NCBI GenBank assembly: GCA_937931165.1
Contig: CALHCI010000018.1
Coordinates: 1-64,000, forward strand
Source of the DNA: an uncultured Granulosicoccaceae bacterium
GTDB taxonomy: Bacteria; Pseudomonadota; Gammaproteobacteria; Granulosicoccales; Granulosicoccaceae
Direction of reading: 5' to 3'
Length of the DNA stretch: 64,000 bases
The position numbers and the translations under genes were made by a program. Every line of letters begins with the position of its first letter. The first letter of the stretch is position 1. Below are positions 31,691-40,672 of this stretch, one piece after another. The notes beneath the pieces are model-generated. The model had not been told where the DNA came from. It did not search any database and saw nothing but the letters and a program-made list of their open reading frames with translations.

Positions 31691-32668
31691 CTATTTGATA
31701 TGGCGCAAAATGCCATCGAGTTCGTCAAGCGAATTATAGGAGATATTGATCGCTCCCTTGTTATTGCTTGCATGATCAATCGAAACCCGCGCGCCGAGTT
31801 TGTCGGACAGATCGTTTTCAAGCGTGCGGATGTGGCTGCTCTTGCTTTTTTTGCCCCCGGACGGGGTATTTTGCTGTTTACTGCTGGCTGTGCCGTGTTC
31901 CCGAACCTGTGCTTCTGTGGCTCGAACACTTAGCCCGTTCGCATAAACTTTAAGCGCCAGCAAATGTTGCTGTTCTGCAGGCAGACTCAACAACGCTCGC
32001 GCATGCCCCATTTCTATCTTGCCACCCAGCAGCATATCAGCCACGCGGCTGTCGAGGTCGAGCAGACGGATCAGGTTGGTCACTGAAGTGCGCGAACGGC
32101 CAACGGCATCGGCAACATCCTGATGCGTCATTTTGAATTCGGTTTTCAGTCTTTGCAGCGCTTCGGCCTCTTCCAGCGGATTTAAATCTTCACGTTGAAT
32201 ATTTTCGATCAGGGTAACGGCCGCCACTGCACCGTCGGTCATTTCACGAACAATGGCCGGCACCACCTTGAGACCAATCAGCTGTGCCGCGCGCCAGCGA
32301 CGCTCACCGGCAATCAGTTCATAGCCACCGGCACGCTTGCGCAGGATAATTGGCTGGATCAGCCCCTGAGCGGAAATTGAATCGGCGAGTTCCTGCAGCG
32401 CTTCGTCGTCAAAGTGCCGTCTTGGCTGATAGGTACCGCGAGTTATTTGCTCCACGGGTACATCGATCACCGCGTCACCGGGAATATCGGCTTGCTGCCT
32501 GATATTATCCCGGGCAGGTGTTTTTTCTTTCGCAACGGTGCTGCGGTCTGAATTGTTTGCAGTACGGGTTTCGGTGCTTGTTGCGGTTTCGCCGGGTGCA
32601 TCAACGTCCACACCTTTCAGCAATGCACCCAGGCCGCGGCCCAATCCACCCTTTTTTACCTGAGACAC
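31691..32668 (-). CDS. parB: chromosome partitioning protein ParB
   Basis: This 325-residue DNA-binding CTPase binds parS sites and spreads along DNA for origin segregation. The N-terminal end KKGGLGRGLGALL is the ParA-interacting segment. A disordered Thr/Ala-rich stretch follows. The N-terminal domain includes QPRRHFDDEALQELADSI and the CTP-binding GERRWRAA. The helix-turn-helix is around HQDVADAVGRSRTSVTNLIRLL, and a C-terminal dimer domain completes it. It is next to parA, and two parS sites lie within recF in this window. Confidence 0.96.
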   Translation of the reverse strand: MSQVKKGGLGRGLGALLKGVDVDAPGETATSTETRTANNSDRSTVAKEKTPARDNIRQQADIPGDAVIDVPVEQITRGTYQPRRHFDDEALQELADSISAQGLIQPIILRKRAGGYELIAGERRWRAAQLIGLKVVPAIVREMTDGAVAAVTLIENIQREDLNPLEEAEALQRLKTEFKMTHQDVADAVGRSRTSVTNLIRLLDLDSRVADMLLGGKIEMGHARALLSLPAEQQHLLALKVYANGLSVRATEAQVREHGTASSKQQNTPSGGKKSKSSHIRTLENDLSDKLGARVSIDHASNNKGAINISYNSLDELDGILRHIK

Positions 32669-32713
32669 GTTAGCTGGCCTTGTTCATCTTGCAGAATTCT
32701 TCATGTTGCAGCC

Positions 32714-33574
32714 TCACACCGTGGTCGTGCTGACTGGTTCCCCAGCTGCAGGCGCACCACCTGTGGTTGATTCTGCCGTTTTTTCTTCCTGAGCGCTGGC
32801 CACCTGACGACTGACTTCGCGGCGAATAATTTCACCGGCAAGCGCCAGATAGGCAATCGAGCCACGCGAGGATTTGTCGTAATAGACAATAGGCTTGCCG
32901 AAACTCGGTGCCTCTGCAAGCCTGATATTACGAGGAATCACCGTTCGATACACCTTCGACTCAAAATGTTCGATCAGTTGATTGGATACTTCATGCCCCA
33001 GCTTGTTACGGCCGTCAAACATGGTGCGCAGAATACCTTCAATACGCAGTTTGGTATTCACTGATGACTGCACCTGACGAATAGTGCGCAGTAACGATGA
33101 CAACCCTTCCAGCGCATAATACTCACACTGCATAGGTATCAGTACACCGTCGGCGGCTACAAACGCGTTTAACGTCAGTACATTGAGCGCGGGCGGACAG
33201 TCTATGTAAATGTATTCGTAGTCGTCGGCTATGCTTGAAAGCGCCTCTGACAGACGCCGCTCACGGCCGTTTTCAGACATCAGTTGCACTTCCGCCGCGG
33301 TCAGATCTGCATTTCCCGGTAACACGTGATACTGGATATGTTCGGGCTTGACGATTGCATCAGCGCTGCTGCAATCGCCCAGCAACACATCGCAGATACT
33401 GAGTTCCAGAGATTCTTTCTCAACACCCGAGCCGGTGGTCGCATTGCCCTGCGGATCGAGATCGATCAACAGCACCTTGCGCCGCGTTTCACCGAGGGCC
33501 GCGCACAGGTTGATGGCTGTGGTGGTCTTACCCACTCCACCCTTCTGATTGGCGATTGCAATTATTTTGGCCAT
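32714..33574 (-). CDS. parA: chromosome partitioning ATPase ParA (Soj)
   Basis: This 286-residue deviant-Walker ATPase drives origin movement with ParB. The N-terminal motif KGGVGKTTTAINLCAAL has the signature Lys of the ParA/MinD group. DLDPQGNATTG and YIDCPPALNVLTLNA are the other nucleotide-site motifs. The C-terminal 25 residues are Ala/Thr/Glu-rich and not conserved. It is 45 bases upstream of parB on the same strand, in a unit with rsmG and mnmG. Confidence 0.97.
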   Translation of the reverse strand: MAKIIAIANQKGGVGKTTTAINLCAALGETRRKVLLIDLDPQGNATTGSGVEKESLELSICDVLLGDCSSADAIVKPEHIQYHVLPGNADLTAAEVQLMSENGRERRLSEALSSIADDYEYIYIDCPPALNVLTLNAFVAADGVLIPMQCEYYALEGLSSLLRTIRQVQSSVNTKLRIEGILRTMFDGRNKLGHEVSNQLIEHFESKVYRTVIPRNIRLAEAPSFGKPIVYYDKSSRGSIAYLALAGEIIRREVSRQVASAQEEKTAESTTGGAPAAGEPVSTTTV

Positions 33575-33608
33575 GATGGCTCCGGGTAAAAGGCGCAGCT
33601 ACCGTATC

Positions 33609-34277
33609 TCACTGATCGCTGCAACGCTCTAATATTACCAAGTTGCGCTGTGCCTGTTCACCGGGAACCAGCAATTTCTCGATTCGCTGCAGCGAGAAAC
33701 CTGATATCTGCTGAAAACTTTCTGTTTGTTCATGTTCCGGTAAACGGCCGACCATAGCCAATATCTGACCACCCGGCATGACCAGATCCCGCGTCAGGTC
33801 ACATAATTTACCGATGTCGGCAAAGGCGCGCGCTGTGACCATCGGAAATTTTTCAACGGCTTTGAGATTTTCGATACGAGTGTGTTTGACCGCCACGTTA
33901 CCAAGCCCGAGCGCTGTCGCGACGTATTCCATAAAACGGGTTTTCTTGTTGACGCTGTCTACCAGTGTCACGCTGATATCGTCTCTGATGATGGCCAGCG
34001 GAATGCCTGGCAATCCGGCGCCTGCGCCAACATCGAGCAACGCACCGGATTTAATGTGCTCGCTGATTGATAATGAATCCAGCAGGTGGCGGGTGATCAT
34101 TTCCTGCGGGTGTCTGATTGCTGTCAGGTTATGGGTTTTGTTCCATTTGCCAAGCAGTACAATATAGTCAATCAATTTACTGCGCTGAGCATCATCGACG
34201 CGCAACGGGGTTTTCGCTAAGCCGTCATCCAGCAGCAATCTCAACGAATCTTTGAGGGAATCAGCGTCGGTTACCAT
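33609..34277 (-). CDS. rsmG: 16S rRNA (guanine-527-N7)-methyltransferase
   Basis: This 222-residue S-adenosylmethionine-dependent enzyme methylates G527 of 16S rRNA. The SAM-binding motif is LLDVGAGAGLPGIPLAI. WNKTHNLTAIRHPQEMITRHLLDSL is the family signature around the RNA-binding N-terminus (seen as KTHNLTAI and RHLLDSLS). VTARAFADIGKL is the late motif. It starts 15 bases after the mnmG stop, the usual gidA-gidB order. Loss of this enzyme gives low-level streptomycin resistance in other bacteria. Confidence 0.96.
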   Translation of the reverse strand: MVTDADSLKDSLRLLLDDGLAKTPLRVDDAQRSKLIDYIVLLGKWNKTHNLTAIRHPQEMITRHLLDSLSISEHIKSGALLDVGAGAGLPGIPLAIIRDDISVTLVDSVNKKTRFMEYVATALGLGNVAVKHTRIENLKAVEKFPMVTARAFADIGKLCDLTRDLVMPGGQILAMVGRLPEHEQTESFQQISGFSLQRIEKLLVPGEQAQRNLVILERCSDQ

Positions 34278-34292
34278 GTGGCGTAAAATCGC

Positions 34293-36239
34293 TTAGCCGG
34301 CAACAGAGGGTGCTTCAGTAGATATTTGTTTAGCAGCCTTTATGTCGGCCTTATTCTCAGCCTGCTTCCACGATTGTTTTTTCAGACTGACCAGTAACAG
34401 CGAAATAGCCGCAGGCGTCATACCCGGAATACGCGACGCCTGATCGATAGTTTCTGGCCGGTGAGACTGCAGTTTCTGACAGGCCTCGGCAGAGAGTCCA
34501 CGCACATTGGTATAGTCGATAGCATCCGGAATCAGGGTATCACCCCGCTGGTTTTGCTTTTCCACTTCGCTGACCTGTCGATCAATGTAGCCCTGGTAGC
34601 GCACCTGAATCTCGACTTGTTCGAGCACGTCGTTATCCGTGCAGGTGACCAATTCCGGCATCACAAGCTGCAGACTTTTAGCACTGACTTCAGGCCGACG
34701 TAACAGATCGATAGCGTGCTGATCTTTCTGCACAATAATGCCGAGTTGTTTTTCTATTTGCTGTGCCGTGTCATCACCGGCGCGGATATAGAAGGCCGAG
34801 AGCGCGTCCCGGGTACATTCAATGGCTTCACGTTTTTGTGTAAAACGCTGGTAGCGATGTTGATCAACCAGACCGAGTTCAACACCGGTTTCGGTTAAGC
34901 GAAGATCAGCATTGTCTTCACGCAACATTAAGCGGTATTCGGCACGGCTGGTAAACATACGATATGGCTCAAGCGTACCGAGTGTGATCAGATCATCGAT
35001 AAGTACACCTATATAAGCCTCATTACGTTTCGGCATCCATGGTGCTAACTCGCGAGTGGCGCGAGCAGCGTTTAGTCCGGCCACAAGCCCTTGTGCAGCA
35101 GCTTCTTCATAGCCGGTGGTGCCGTTGATCTGCCCGGCAAAATATAGATTTTTAATGTGTCGGGTTTCAAGTGACGACTTTAAATCCCGCGGATCAAAAA
35201 AATCGTATTCAATGGCGTAACCCGCACGAGTGATGTGCGCATTTTCAAAACCATTAATACTCTGTACATACTGTTGTTGCACTGCAAAAGGTAAACTGGT
35301 TGAAATACCGTTAGGGTAGATCTCGTGCGTGTTTAAACCTTCCGGTTCTATAAAAATCTGGTGTGAGTTTTTATCGGCAAAGCGCACGACTTTATCTTCT
35401 ATAGAAGGACAATAACGCGGCCCTACCCCTTCTATGTTGCCGGAGTACATGGCCGACTTGTCGAGATTGTTATTGATAATCTCGTGGGTTTTTTCATTAG
35501 TATGAGTGATATGACAAACCACCTGTGCCGGATGGTCATCAACGCTGCCAAGGTATGAAAACACCGGACGCGGTGTATCACCCGGTTGCGCTTCCAGTCT
35601 GGAGTAGTCAATGCTGCGCCCGTCGATACGTGGTGGTGTACCGGTTTTTAACCGCCCTACCCGCAGCGGCAACTCACGCAATCGATGTGCAAGCGCAATA
35701 GACGGTGCATCCCCGGCTCGACCCGCCGACTGTTGCACATCGCCAATATGAATTTTGCCACCGAGAAAAGTACCAACGGTTAAAACGACAGTTTTTGCAT
35801 GAAAAGAAAGTCCGCTCTGTGTCACCACACCGGTGCAACATTCACCTTCCATAATTAGATCGTCAACGCCCTGCTGAAACAGATAGAGGTTGGGCTGGTT
35901 TTCTACCGCTGTTCTTATTGCAGCGCGATAAAGTGCCCGATCTGCCTGAGCTCTTGTTGCACGAACCGCAGGCCCTTTGCGTGCATTGAGTGTGCGTATA
36001 TGAATACCGGCTGCATCAGCCGCTTTTGCCATCACGCCGCCAAGCGCATCAATCTCTTTGACCAGATGGCCTTTTCCGATGCCACCGATAGCCGGGTTGC
36101 AACTCATCTGGCCGATGGTTTCGATGTTGTGGGTGAGCAATAAGGTACGCGCACCAGTGCGACTGGCAGCAAGTGCTGCTTCGGTGCCGGCGTGACCTCC
36201 GCCAACGACGATAACGTCGTACTGTGTTTGATTTGCCAT
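34293..36239 (-). CDS. mnmG: tRNA uridine-5-carboxymethylaminomethyl modification enzyme MnmG
   Basis: This 648-residue FAD protein works with MnmE to build the cmnm5 group at U34 of certain tRNAs. The FAD-binding start is [34 protein letters not shown] and [14 protein letters not shown] are family signatures. The helical C-terminal domain that binds MnmE is complete and carries a short extra Ala/Lys-rich tail, making it slightly longer than E. coli (629). The ATG at 36239 is preferred over a GTG two codons upstream because the only AGAG site is better spaced from it. Confidence 0.97.
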   Translation of the reverse strand: MANQTQYDVIVVGGGHAGTEAALAASRTGARTLLLTHNIETIGQMSCNPAIGGIGKGHLVKEIDALGGVMAKAADAAGIHIRTLNARKGPAVRATRAQADRALYRAAIRTAVENQPNLYLFQQGVDDLIMEGECCTGVVTQSGLSFHAKTVVLTVGTFLGGKIHIGDVQQSAGRAGDAPSIALAHRLRELPLRVGRLKTGTPPRIDGRSIDYSRLEAQPGDTPRPVFSYLGSVDDHPAQVVCHITHTNEKTHEIINNNLDKSAMYSGNIEGVGPRYCPSIEDKVVRFADKNSHQIFIEPEGLNTHEIYPNGISTSLPFAVQQQYVQSINGFENAHITRAGYAIEYDFFDPRDLKSSLETRHIKNLYFAGQINGTTGYEEAAAQGLVAGLNAARATRELAPWMPKRNEAYIGVLIDDLITLGTLEPYRMFTSRAEYRLMLREDNADLRLTETGVELGLVDQHRYQRFTQKREAIECTRDALSAFYIRAGDDTAQQIEKQLGIIVQKDQHAIDLLRRPEVSAKSLQLVMPELVTCTDNDVLEQVEIQVRYQGYIDRQVSEVEKQNQRGDTLIPDAIDYTNVRGLSAEACQKLQSHRPETIDQASRIPGMTPAAISLLLVSLKKQSWKQAENKADIKAAKQISTEAPSVAG

Positions 36240-36343
36240 AGTCACTACTCTGGGGGAAGCATCCCGTAATCACAATTGAATTGTTTGTGTAGCTTAATCA
36301 ATCTATTTTAGCCGTGTTTTACAGCGCAACCTATGATGCACGA

Positions 36344-37660
36344 CTATTTACCGATACAAAACCGGCCAAATATTTCACCTAGCAGATCATCGGCGCTGAA
36401 TGCACCGGTAATCAGGTTAAGCTGCAGTTGTGCGGCGCGCAATTCTTCCGCGGCCAGTTCTCCGGCGGCCGTTTCCAACAAATGAGTGTTGGCGGTTTGA
36501 ACGTGCAATCTGACCTGATGCAGCGCGTTCAGATGTCTGCGCCGCGCCATAAACGCACCTTCTGTGGATTGTTCGACACCGGCTTTGCGTTTGATAGCCT
36601 CGCGCAGATCTTCTATGCCCTGTCCGGTTTTTGCCGAAATCGCTAAACCATCAGCCGGTTGTATGCCTGGCGCTAAATCAGCTTTATTAAAAACTTTGAG
36701 TATTTCAATGTCCGGCAGTTCAATATCGTGCATCGCTGGTATAGCATCGGTGCCCGCTGTTCCAATAGCCAGTATTAAATCAGCAGTCTGCATTTGCTCG
36801 CGCGCGCGTCTGACCCCTTCCCTTTCAACCTTATCTTCAGTGTCTCTGATGCCGGCAGTATCTACCAGTCGTACCGGTAAACCATCAATCACAATGTGTT
36901 CGCGCAGCACATCTCTGGTGGTGCCGGCGATGTCAGTGACAATGGCGGTTTCCTGCTGCGTCAGGCAATTCAGCAGACTGGATTTTCCGACATTCGGCTC
37001 GCCAACGATGACAACCGTCAGACCTTCTCGAAGCGCACAGCCATTGGTTGCGCGTTGCAGCGTATCGTCAATCAGGCTGTCCAGTTGTTTGAGCTTAGTG
37101 GTCAGCGCATCGTCACGCAGAAAATCTATTTCCTCTTCAGCAAAGTCGAGGGCCGCTTCAATATATACACGAAGTTCAACCAGGGTCGATGTGATCGTTT
37201 CTACCCGCTTTGAAAAGTCACCACTCAAGGACCGCACTGCAGCACGCGCTGCCTCGGCACTATTACTTTCAATCAGATCGGCAACCGCCTCAGCCTGTGC
37301 GAGGTCGAGCTTATTGTTTAAAAAAGCCCGTTCCGTAAACTCACCCGGGCGCGCCTGACGAGCTCCGTTTTGCAGTGCCACTGCCAATAGCTGATCAAGT
37401 ACATGCGGATTACCGTGTGCCTGCAACTCGAGCACATCTTCACCAGTGTAGGAATGTGGCGCGGCAAAAAACAGTGCGATACCGCGATCGAGCATTACAC
37501 CGTCTGCGGTGAAAAAATCCAGATAGCGGGCAACCCGCGGAACCATCGTTTCTCTGGTGATGACTGCAGCAATAGAACCTGCCGCCGCACCACTGATCTT
37601 AACGACACCTATCGCCCCTTTGCCCCTGGCAGTGGCAACGGCGGCGATGGTGTCAGACAT
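36344..37660 (-). CDS. mnmE: tRNA modification GTPase MnmE
   Basis: This 438-residue protein pairs with MnmG in U34 modification. The N-terminal formyl-tetrahydrofolate-binding domain begins DTIAAVATARGKGAIGVVK. The inserted G domain has GEPNVGKSSLLN (G1), DIAGTTRD (G2), DTAGIR (G3) and FNKAD (G4). The C-terminal CIGK holds the catalytic Cys. The ATG at 37660 is chosen because homology begins there, and it lies four bases after the yidC stop codon. E. coli MnmE is 454 residues. Confidence 0.97.
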   Translation of the reverse strand: MSDTIAAVATARGKGAIGVVKISGAAAGSIAAVITRETMVPRVARYLDFFTADGVMLDRGIALFFAAPHSYTGEDVLELQAHGNPHVLDQLLAVALQNGARQARPGEFTERAFLNNKLDLAQAEAVADLIESNSAEAARAAVRSLSGDFSKRVETITSTLVELRVYIEAALDFAEEEIDFLRDDALTTKLKQLDSLIDDTLQRATNGCALREGLTVVIVGEPNVGKSSLLNCLTQQETAIVTDIAGTTRDVLREHIVIDGLPVRLVDTAGIRDTEDKVEREGVRRAREQMQTADLILAIGTAGTDAIPAMHDIELPDIEILKVFNKADLAPGIQPADGLAISAKTGQGIEDLREAIKRKAGVEQSTEGAFMARRRHLNALHQVRLHVQTANTHLLETAAGELAAEELRAAQLQLNLITGAFSADDLLGEIFGRFCIGK

Positions 37661-37664
37661 GGTG

Positions 37665-39359
37665 TTACTTTTCAGCCAGCACGTGGCGGGTGATGTAGTA
37701 CTGCTGTGCAATAGACAAGGTGTTGTTGACTACCCAGTACAGCACCAGACCGGCAGGGAAAAAGGCAAAAAACACGGTGAATATCAGCGGCATGAACATG
37801 AACACCTTAGCCTGAATCGGATCGACAGGTGCCGGGTTTAGTCGCTGCTGAATAAACATGGTGACGCCCATAATAACCGGCAGCACATAGAACTTATCCA
37901 TCAGTGATAAATCCTTAATCCACAGGATCCACGGCGCCTGCCTCAGTTCAACACTTTCAAGCAACACCCAGTACAACGAGATAAATACCGGTATTTGGAC
38001 CAGTATCGGTAAGCACCCGCCGAGCGGATTCACCTTCTCTTTTTTGTACAGTTCCATGGTGGCCTGACCCATTTTGGCGCGATCATCTCCATGACGCTCT
38101 TTCAGTGATGCAAGCTGCGGCTGCAGTTTTCGCATACGTGCCATAGAACGATAACTGGCTTCTGATAACTTGTAGAACAACAGTTTGATACACATAGTCA
38201 CACCAACGATTGCCCAGCCCCAGTTACCGACAATCGAGTGTATTTTCTGTAGCAGCCAAAATATCGGTTTGGCAATAACCGACAAAAATCCATAGTCAAC
38301 GGTCAGGTCCAGGTGAGGTGCTACCTCTTTCATCCGATCCTGTTTTTTAGGACCGACAAAAAGTCCTGTCGTCAGTTGACCGGTACTGCCAGCAGCTATC
38401 TGCACGGCCTCGGACTGCAGGCCAATGATGTAACGCTGCTGCGGTGAACTTAGCGCCTTGGTGTAGATGGTGGAGGTTTCATCCTGAGACGGGATCCATG
38501 CACCAAGAAAATAGTGTTCGATAATCGCCGCCCAGCCGCCGACGGAAGTCGTGGTGTTGGACGGGTCTGAGAAATCTTCAAATTTGATTTTTTCGTATAC
38601 GTCGTCAGGCGTGCTGACCACACCGCCAATAAATGTGTAGATAAAACTCTGTGTTTCATCATCGGTGACGGGCTTACGACGCAATTGTCGGTACTGATTG
38701 ACACTCACCGGTGCAGAGGTCGAGTTTTCAATGTCGTATTCAAGACCGATCAGGTAACGGTCGCGCTGGAATACATAGGTTTTTGTCACTTTCAGACCAC
38801 TGTCAGAGGTCCATACCATTGGCACCCGGAGTTCGCTTTGCCCCTCGTCCAAAATGTACTCGCTTTGCTCTATAGTAAATTCACTATGATGGCTGGGTGC
38901 ATCAGCGCCAGTGGACTGCAGACCTGACTGTGCAACAAAATATTCAGTACTGGCGTTGCTCATCAGTACGAACGGGTCGTCCGGTGTTTCAAGCGATGTC
39001 GGGTATTGCAACAGGCTGACTTTGTTTATGTCTCCGCCCTTACTGCTTATCTCTACTCTGAGGGTATCGGTGGTGACCACAATGCCCGGTGCGGCAACAG
39101 CAGCAGAGTCATTGTCTGCCGGCAGTGGTGCCGAAGCAACGGTGCCATCATTAACGGGTGCGGGTAGATCATCGCCTGGTATTGCCAGGCTGGACTCACT
39201 CTGGTCAATGACCCCGGTGGTGGTTACCGGGTTGACTGTATCCGTGGTAGCAACCGGCGCGGGCAGCGGTTTTGGCCCGTAATCGATCTGCCATGAAGTC
39301 CAGACTTGCAGAAGCAGAAACCCCAGTGCGGCCCACAACAGGATGCGCTGATTATCCAT
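37665..39359 (-). CDS. yidC: membrane protein insertase YidC
   Basis: This 564-residue inner-membrane protein inserts and folds membrane proteins, with or without Sec. The first membrane helix is at MDNQRILLWAALGFLLLQVW. A large periplasmic domain follows (about residues 50-350). The core of five helices includes YKLSEASYRSMARMRKLQPQ, the cytoplasmic hairpin KERHGDDRAKMGQATMELYK and GGCLPILVQIPVFISLYWVL. The ATG at 39359 gives the normal N-terminus; the alternative upstream start would add ten non-conserved residues. It overlaps the 3' end of yidD by eight bases. Confidence 0.97.
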   Translation of the reverse strand: MDNQRILLWAALGFLLLQVWTSWQIDYGPKPLPAPVATTDTVNPVTTTGVIDQSESSLAIPGDDLPAPVNDGTVASAPLPADNDSAAVAAPGIVVTTDTLRVEISSKGGDINKVSLLQYPTSLETPDDPFVLMSNASTEYFVAQSGLQSTGADAPSHHSEFTIEQSEYILDEGQSELRVPMVWTSDSGLKVTKTYVFQRDRYLIGLEYDIENSTSAPVSVNQYRQLRRKPVTDDETQSFIYTFIGGVVSTPDDVYEKIKFEDFSDPSNTTTSVGGWAAIIEHYFLGAWIPSQDETSTIYTKALSSPQQRYIIGLQSEAVQIAAGSTGQLTTGLFVGPKKQDRMKEVAPHLDLTVDYGFLSVIAKPIFWLLQKIHSIVGNWGWAIVGVTMCIKLLFYKLSEASYRSMARMRKLQPQLASLKERHGDDRAKMGQATMELYKKEKVNPLGGCLPILVQIPVFISLYWVLLESVELRQAPWILWIKDLSLMDKFYVLPVIMGVTMFIQQRLNPAPVDPIQAKVFMFMPLIFTVFFAFFPAGLVLYWVVNNTLSIAQQYYITRHVLAEK

Positions 39360-39651
39360 TGTAATCACCCGGATTGTTATGCGAACCACCGCACTGCGAA
39401 CAGGCAGATGGTTCTTTGTTATGCGTTATTTTTGCGTCACATTGCGGGACAGGATCATAGCCGTAAGCCCCGAACGGATGGCATCGACCTAACCTCTTCA
39501 GTCCGAGCCATAGCCCACGGCAGGTACCATGTTGTTGTATTGCAGTGAGCATATATTCAGAACAGGTTGGTGTGAATCGGCAGTGTGCTGGTAAAAACGG
39601 ACTGATAAATCGCTGATAGCCTGTTATGCAGGCAATCACTAGCCGCCGCAT
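39352..39651 (-). CDS. yidD: membrane protein insertion efficiency factor YidD
   Basis: This 99-residue peripheral membrane protein assists YidC-dependent insertion. The family core is YQRFISPFLPAHCRFTPTCSEYM, followed by GLWLGLKRLGRCHPFG and GYDPVP, each conserved (first motif written here as two parts: YQRFISPF and CRFTPTCSEYM). A Cys-containing tail SACSQCGG is extra. The ATG at 39651 overlaps the rnpA 3' end by 13 bases, and its stop overlaps the yidC start, so rnpA, yidD and yidC are coupled. Confidence 0.95.
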   Translation of the reverse strand: MRRLVIACITGYQRFISPFLPAHCRFTPTCSEYMLTAIQQHGTCRGLWLGLKRLGRCHPFGAYGYDPVPQCDAKITHNKEPSACSQCGGSHNNPGDYNG

Positions 39652-40040
39652 TTTATAGCAATCCGTGACCAATGTTTATGGAGACTTTTGCGAAGCTCGG
39701 CATTGCTGGCGTTTTTACAGGTTTCTCGTGGCAGCACAACGATATCTACCCCGCTGAGCGACTCCTCACAGCGAAACGATTCTCGAATAATGCGTTTGAC
39801 GCGATTTCTATCAAGAGCACGTTTGAGCTTTTTTTTTGCGACTGCCATCCCGAGTCGTGGCACTGCGGTGTCGTTATCGCGGAACAACAGTGTCCAGTAC
39901 TTATCTGCACTTCGGTGATTTTTATCAAATACCCGCTTGTATTGCGCAGGCGTCAGCAGTCTGGAGTCACGGCTAAAGCCGTTCGGTTTTACGTTTTTGG
40001 CCGGAGTACTCTTTTCGAGTTCCGGCGATTTTTCAGCCAC
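39639..40040 (-). CDS. rnpA: ribonuclease P protein component
   Basis: This 133-residue basic protein supports the RNase P RNA in removing tRNA 5' leaders. FSRDSRLLTPAQYKRVF, RLGMAVAKKKLKRALDRNRVKR (here as AVAKKKLKRA and DRNRVKRIIRESFR) and GVDIVVLPRE are the family features, including the RNR motif. It has about 22 extra Lys/Glu/Pro-rich residues at the N-terminus compared with E. coli (119 residues), so a later start is possible, but no internal Met is available before the conserved part. It is downstream of rpmH. Confidence 0.95.
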   Translation of the reverse strand: MAEKSPELEKSTPAKNVKPNGFSRDSRLLTPAQYKRVFDKNHRSADKYWTLLFRDNDTAVPRLGMAVAKKKLKRALDRNRVKRIIRESFRCEESLSGVDIVVLPRETCKNASNAELRKSLHKHWSRIAIKCGG

Positions 40041-40148
40041 CAGCTCGACCTGCGCCGCACAACGTCAGCGAGGCCACGCTGCCCATCTTTATAGATGAAG
40101 GGTTGTATGGTGAAACGGTTAAGGCAGTGACGACGGTTTTGTCAGCGA

Positions 40149-40283
40149 TTAAGCTGACAGGCGACGTCTGCCCTTCGCACGTCTCGCGCGAATTACCGCT
40201 CTGCCACCGCGGGTTGCCATGCGGGCACGAAACCCGTGGGTACGCTTACGACGTAAGTTGCTGGGCTGGAATGTCTGTTTCAT
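40149..40283 (-). CDS. rpmH: ribosomal protein L34
   Basis: A 44-codon minus-strand gene reads [20 protein letters not shown] and continues [20 protein letters not shown] to the stop. This is the full, extremely basic L34 of the 50S subunit, with the usual length. It is the first gene of the rpmH-rnpA-yidD-yidC-mnmE unit and sits next to the origin, divergent from dnaA. A small inverted repeat (GTCAGC at 40141-40146, GCTGAC at 40153-40158) overlaps its stop codon. Confidence 0.98.
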   Translation of the reverse strand: MKQTFQPSNLRRKRTHGFRARMATRGGRAVIRARRAKGRRRLSA

Positions 40284-40374
40284 TGCTGGTTTACCAAGTC
40301 TTTAAGCCATTGGCTATGCGTTTGATCAGTCGTCCGACCTGACGCATATAATTTTTACGGGGTGTAACCGACCT

Positions 40375-40404
40375 ATTATCGCGACAAATGACCGCCAATG
40401 TCAA
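40375..40404 (-). promoter_or_regulatory. sigma-70 promoter of the rpmH operon
   Basis: On the minus strand a perfect TTGACA (40399-40404) is followed after 18 bases by GATAAT (40375-40380), one base from the consensus -10. It would transcribe rpmH, about 90 bases downstream. The nearby DnaA box lies upstream of it. Confidence 0.65.
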
Positions 40405-40436
40405 TGATTACACTCATACGATTTGACAAATTCACT

Positions 40437-40445
40437 TGTGGATAA
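40437..40445 (-). promoter_or_regulatory. DnaA box upstream of dnaA
   Basis: TGTGGATAA is the exact reverse complement of the consensus DnaA box TTATCCACA. It is 227 bases upstream of the dnaA start, where DnaA commonly autoregulates its gene and can form a second part of the origin. Confidence 0.75.
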
Positions 40446-40672
40446 CTTTCCCTAACAGTAATAGACTATTTTGACGATTCCGTATGGCCTCCCTGCCCGC
40501 GGCTTCGTCGATAATCCGACGCAGCAGGTTACCGCAGTGCATTTTCAACACTGTGGCATCAGAGAGATACCGGTAAAAAACTAAAAGCAATCCGGCAATC
40601 ATAGAATCGTCACCGCTAATTACCTTCATTATTTTTTGATTTTTTCTGAACACTACCGGGGAGTGTCGCTCG

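Larger units (their letters stand above)
40284..40672. other. 389-base rpmH-dnaA intergenic region
   Basis: This divergent intergenic region carries the rpmH promoter on the minus strand (40375-40404), one perfect DnaA box (40437-40445) and the upstream region of dnaA. An AT-rich segment, including ATTTTTTGATTTTTTC near 40631-40648, lies just before the dnaA ribosome-binding site. No clear sigma-70 promoter for dnaA could be chosen. A minus-strand open frame here has no recognisable product. Confidence 0.6.

Noticed and set aside
36564-37358. 264-codon plus-strand open frame opposite mnmE
   Set aside because: It is the mirror of a conserved gene; Ser/Ala/Arg-rich composition reflects the opposite-strand codons.
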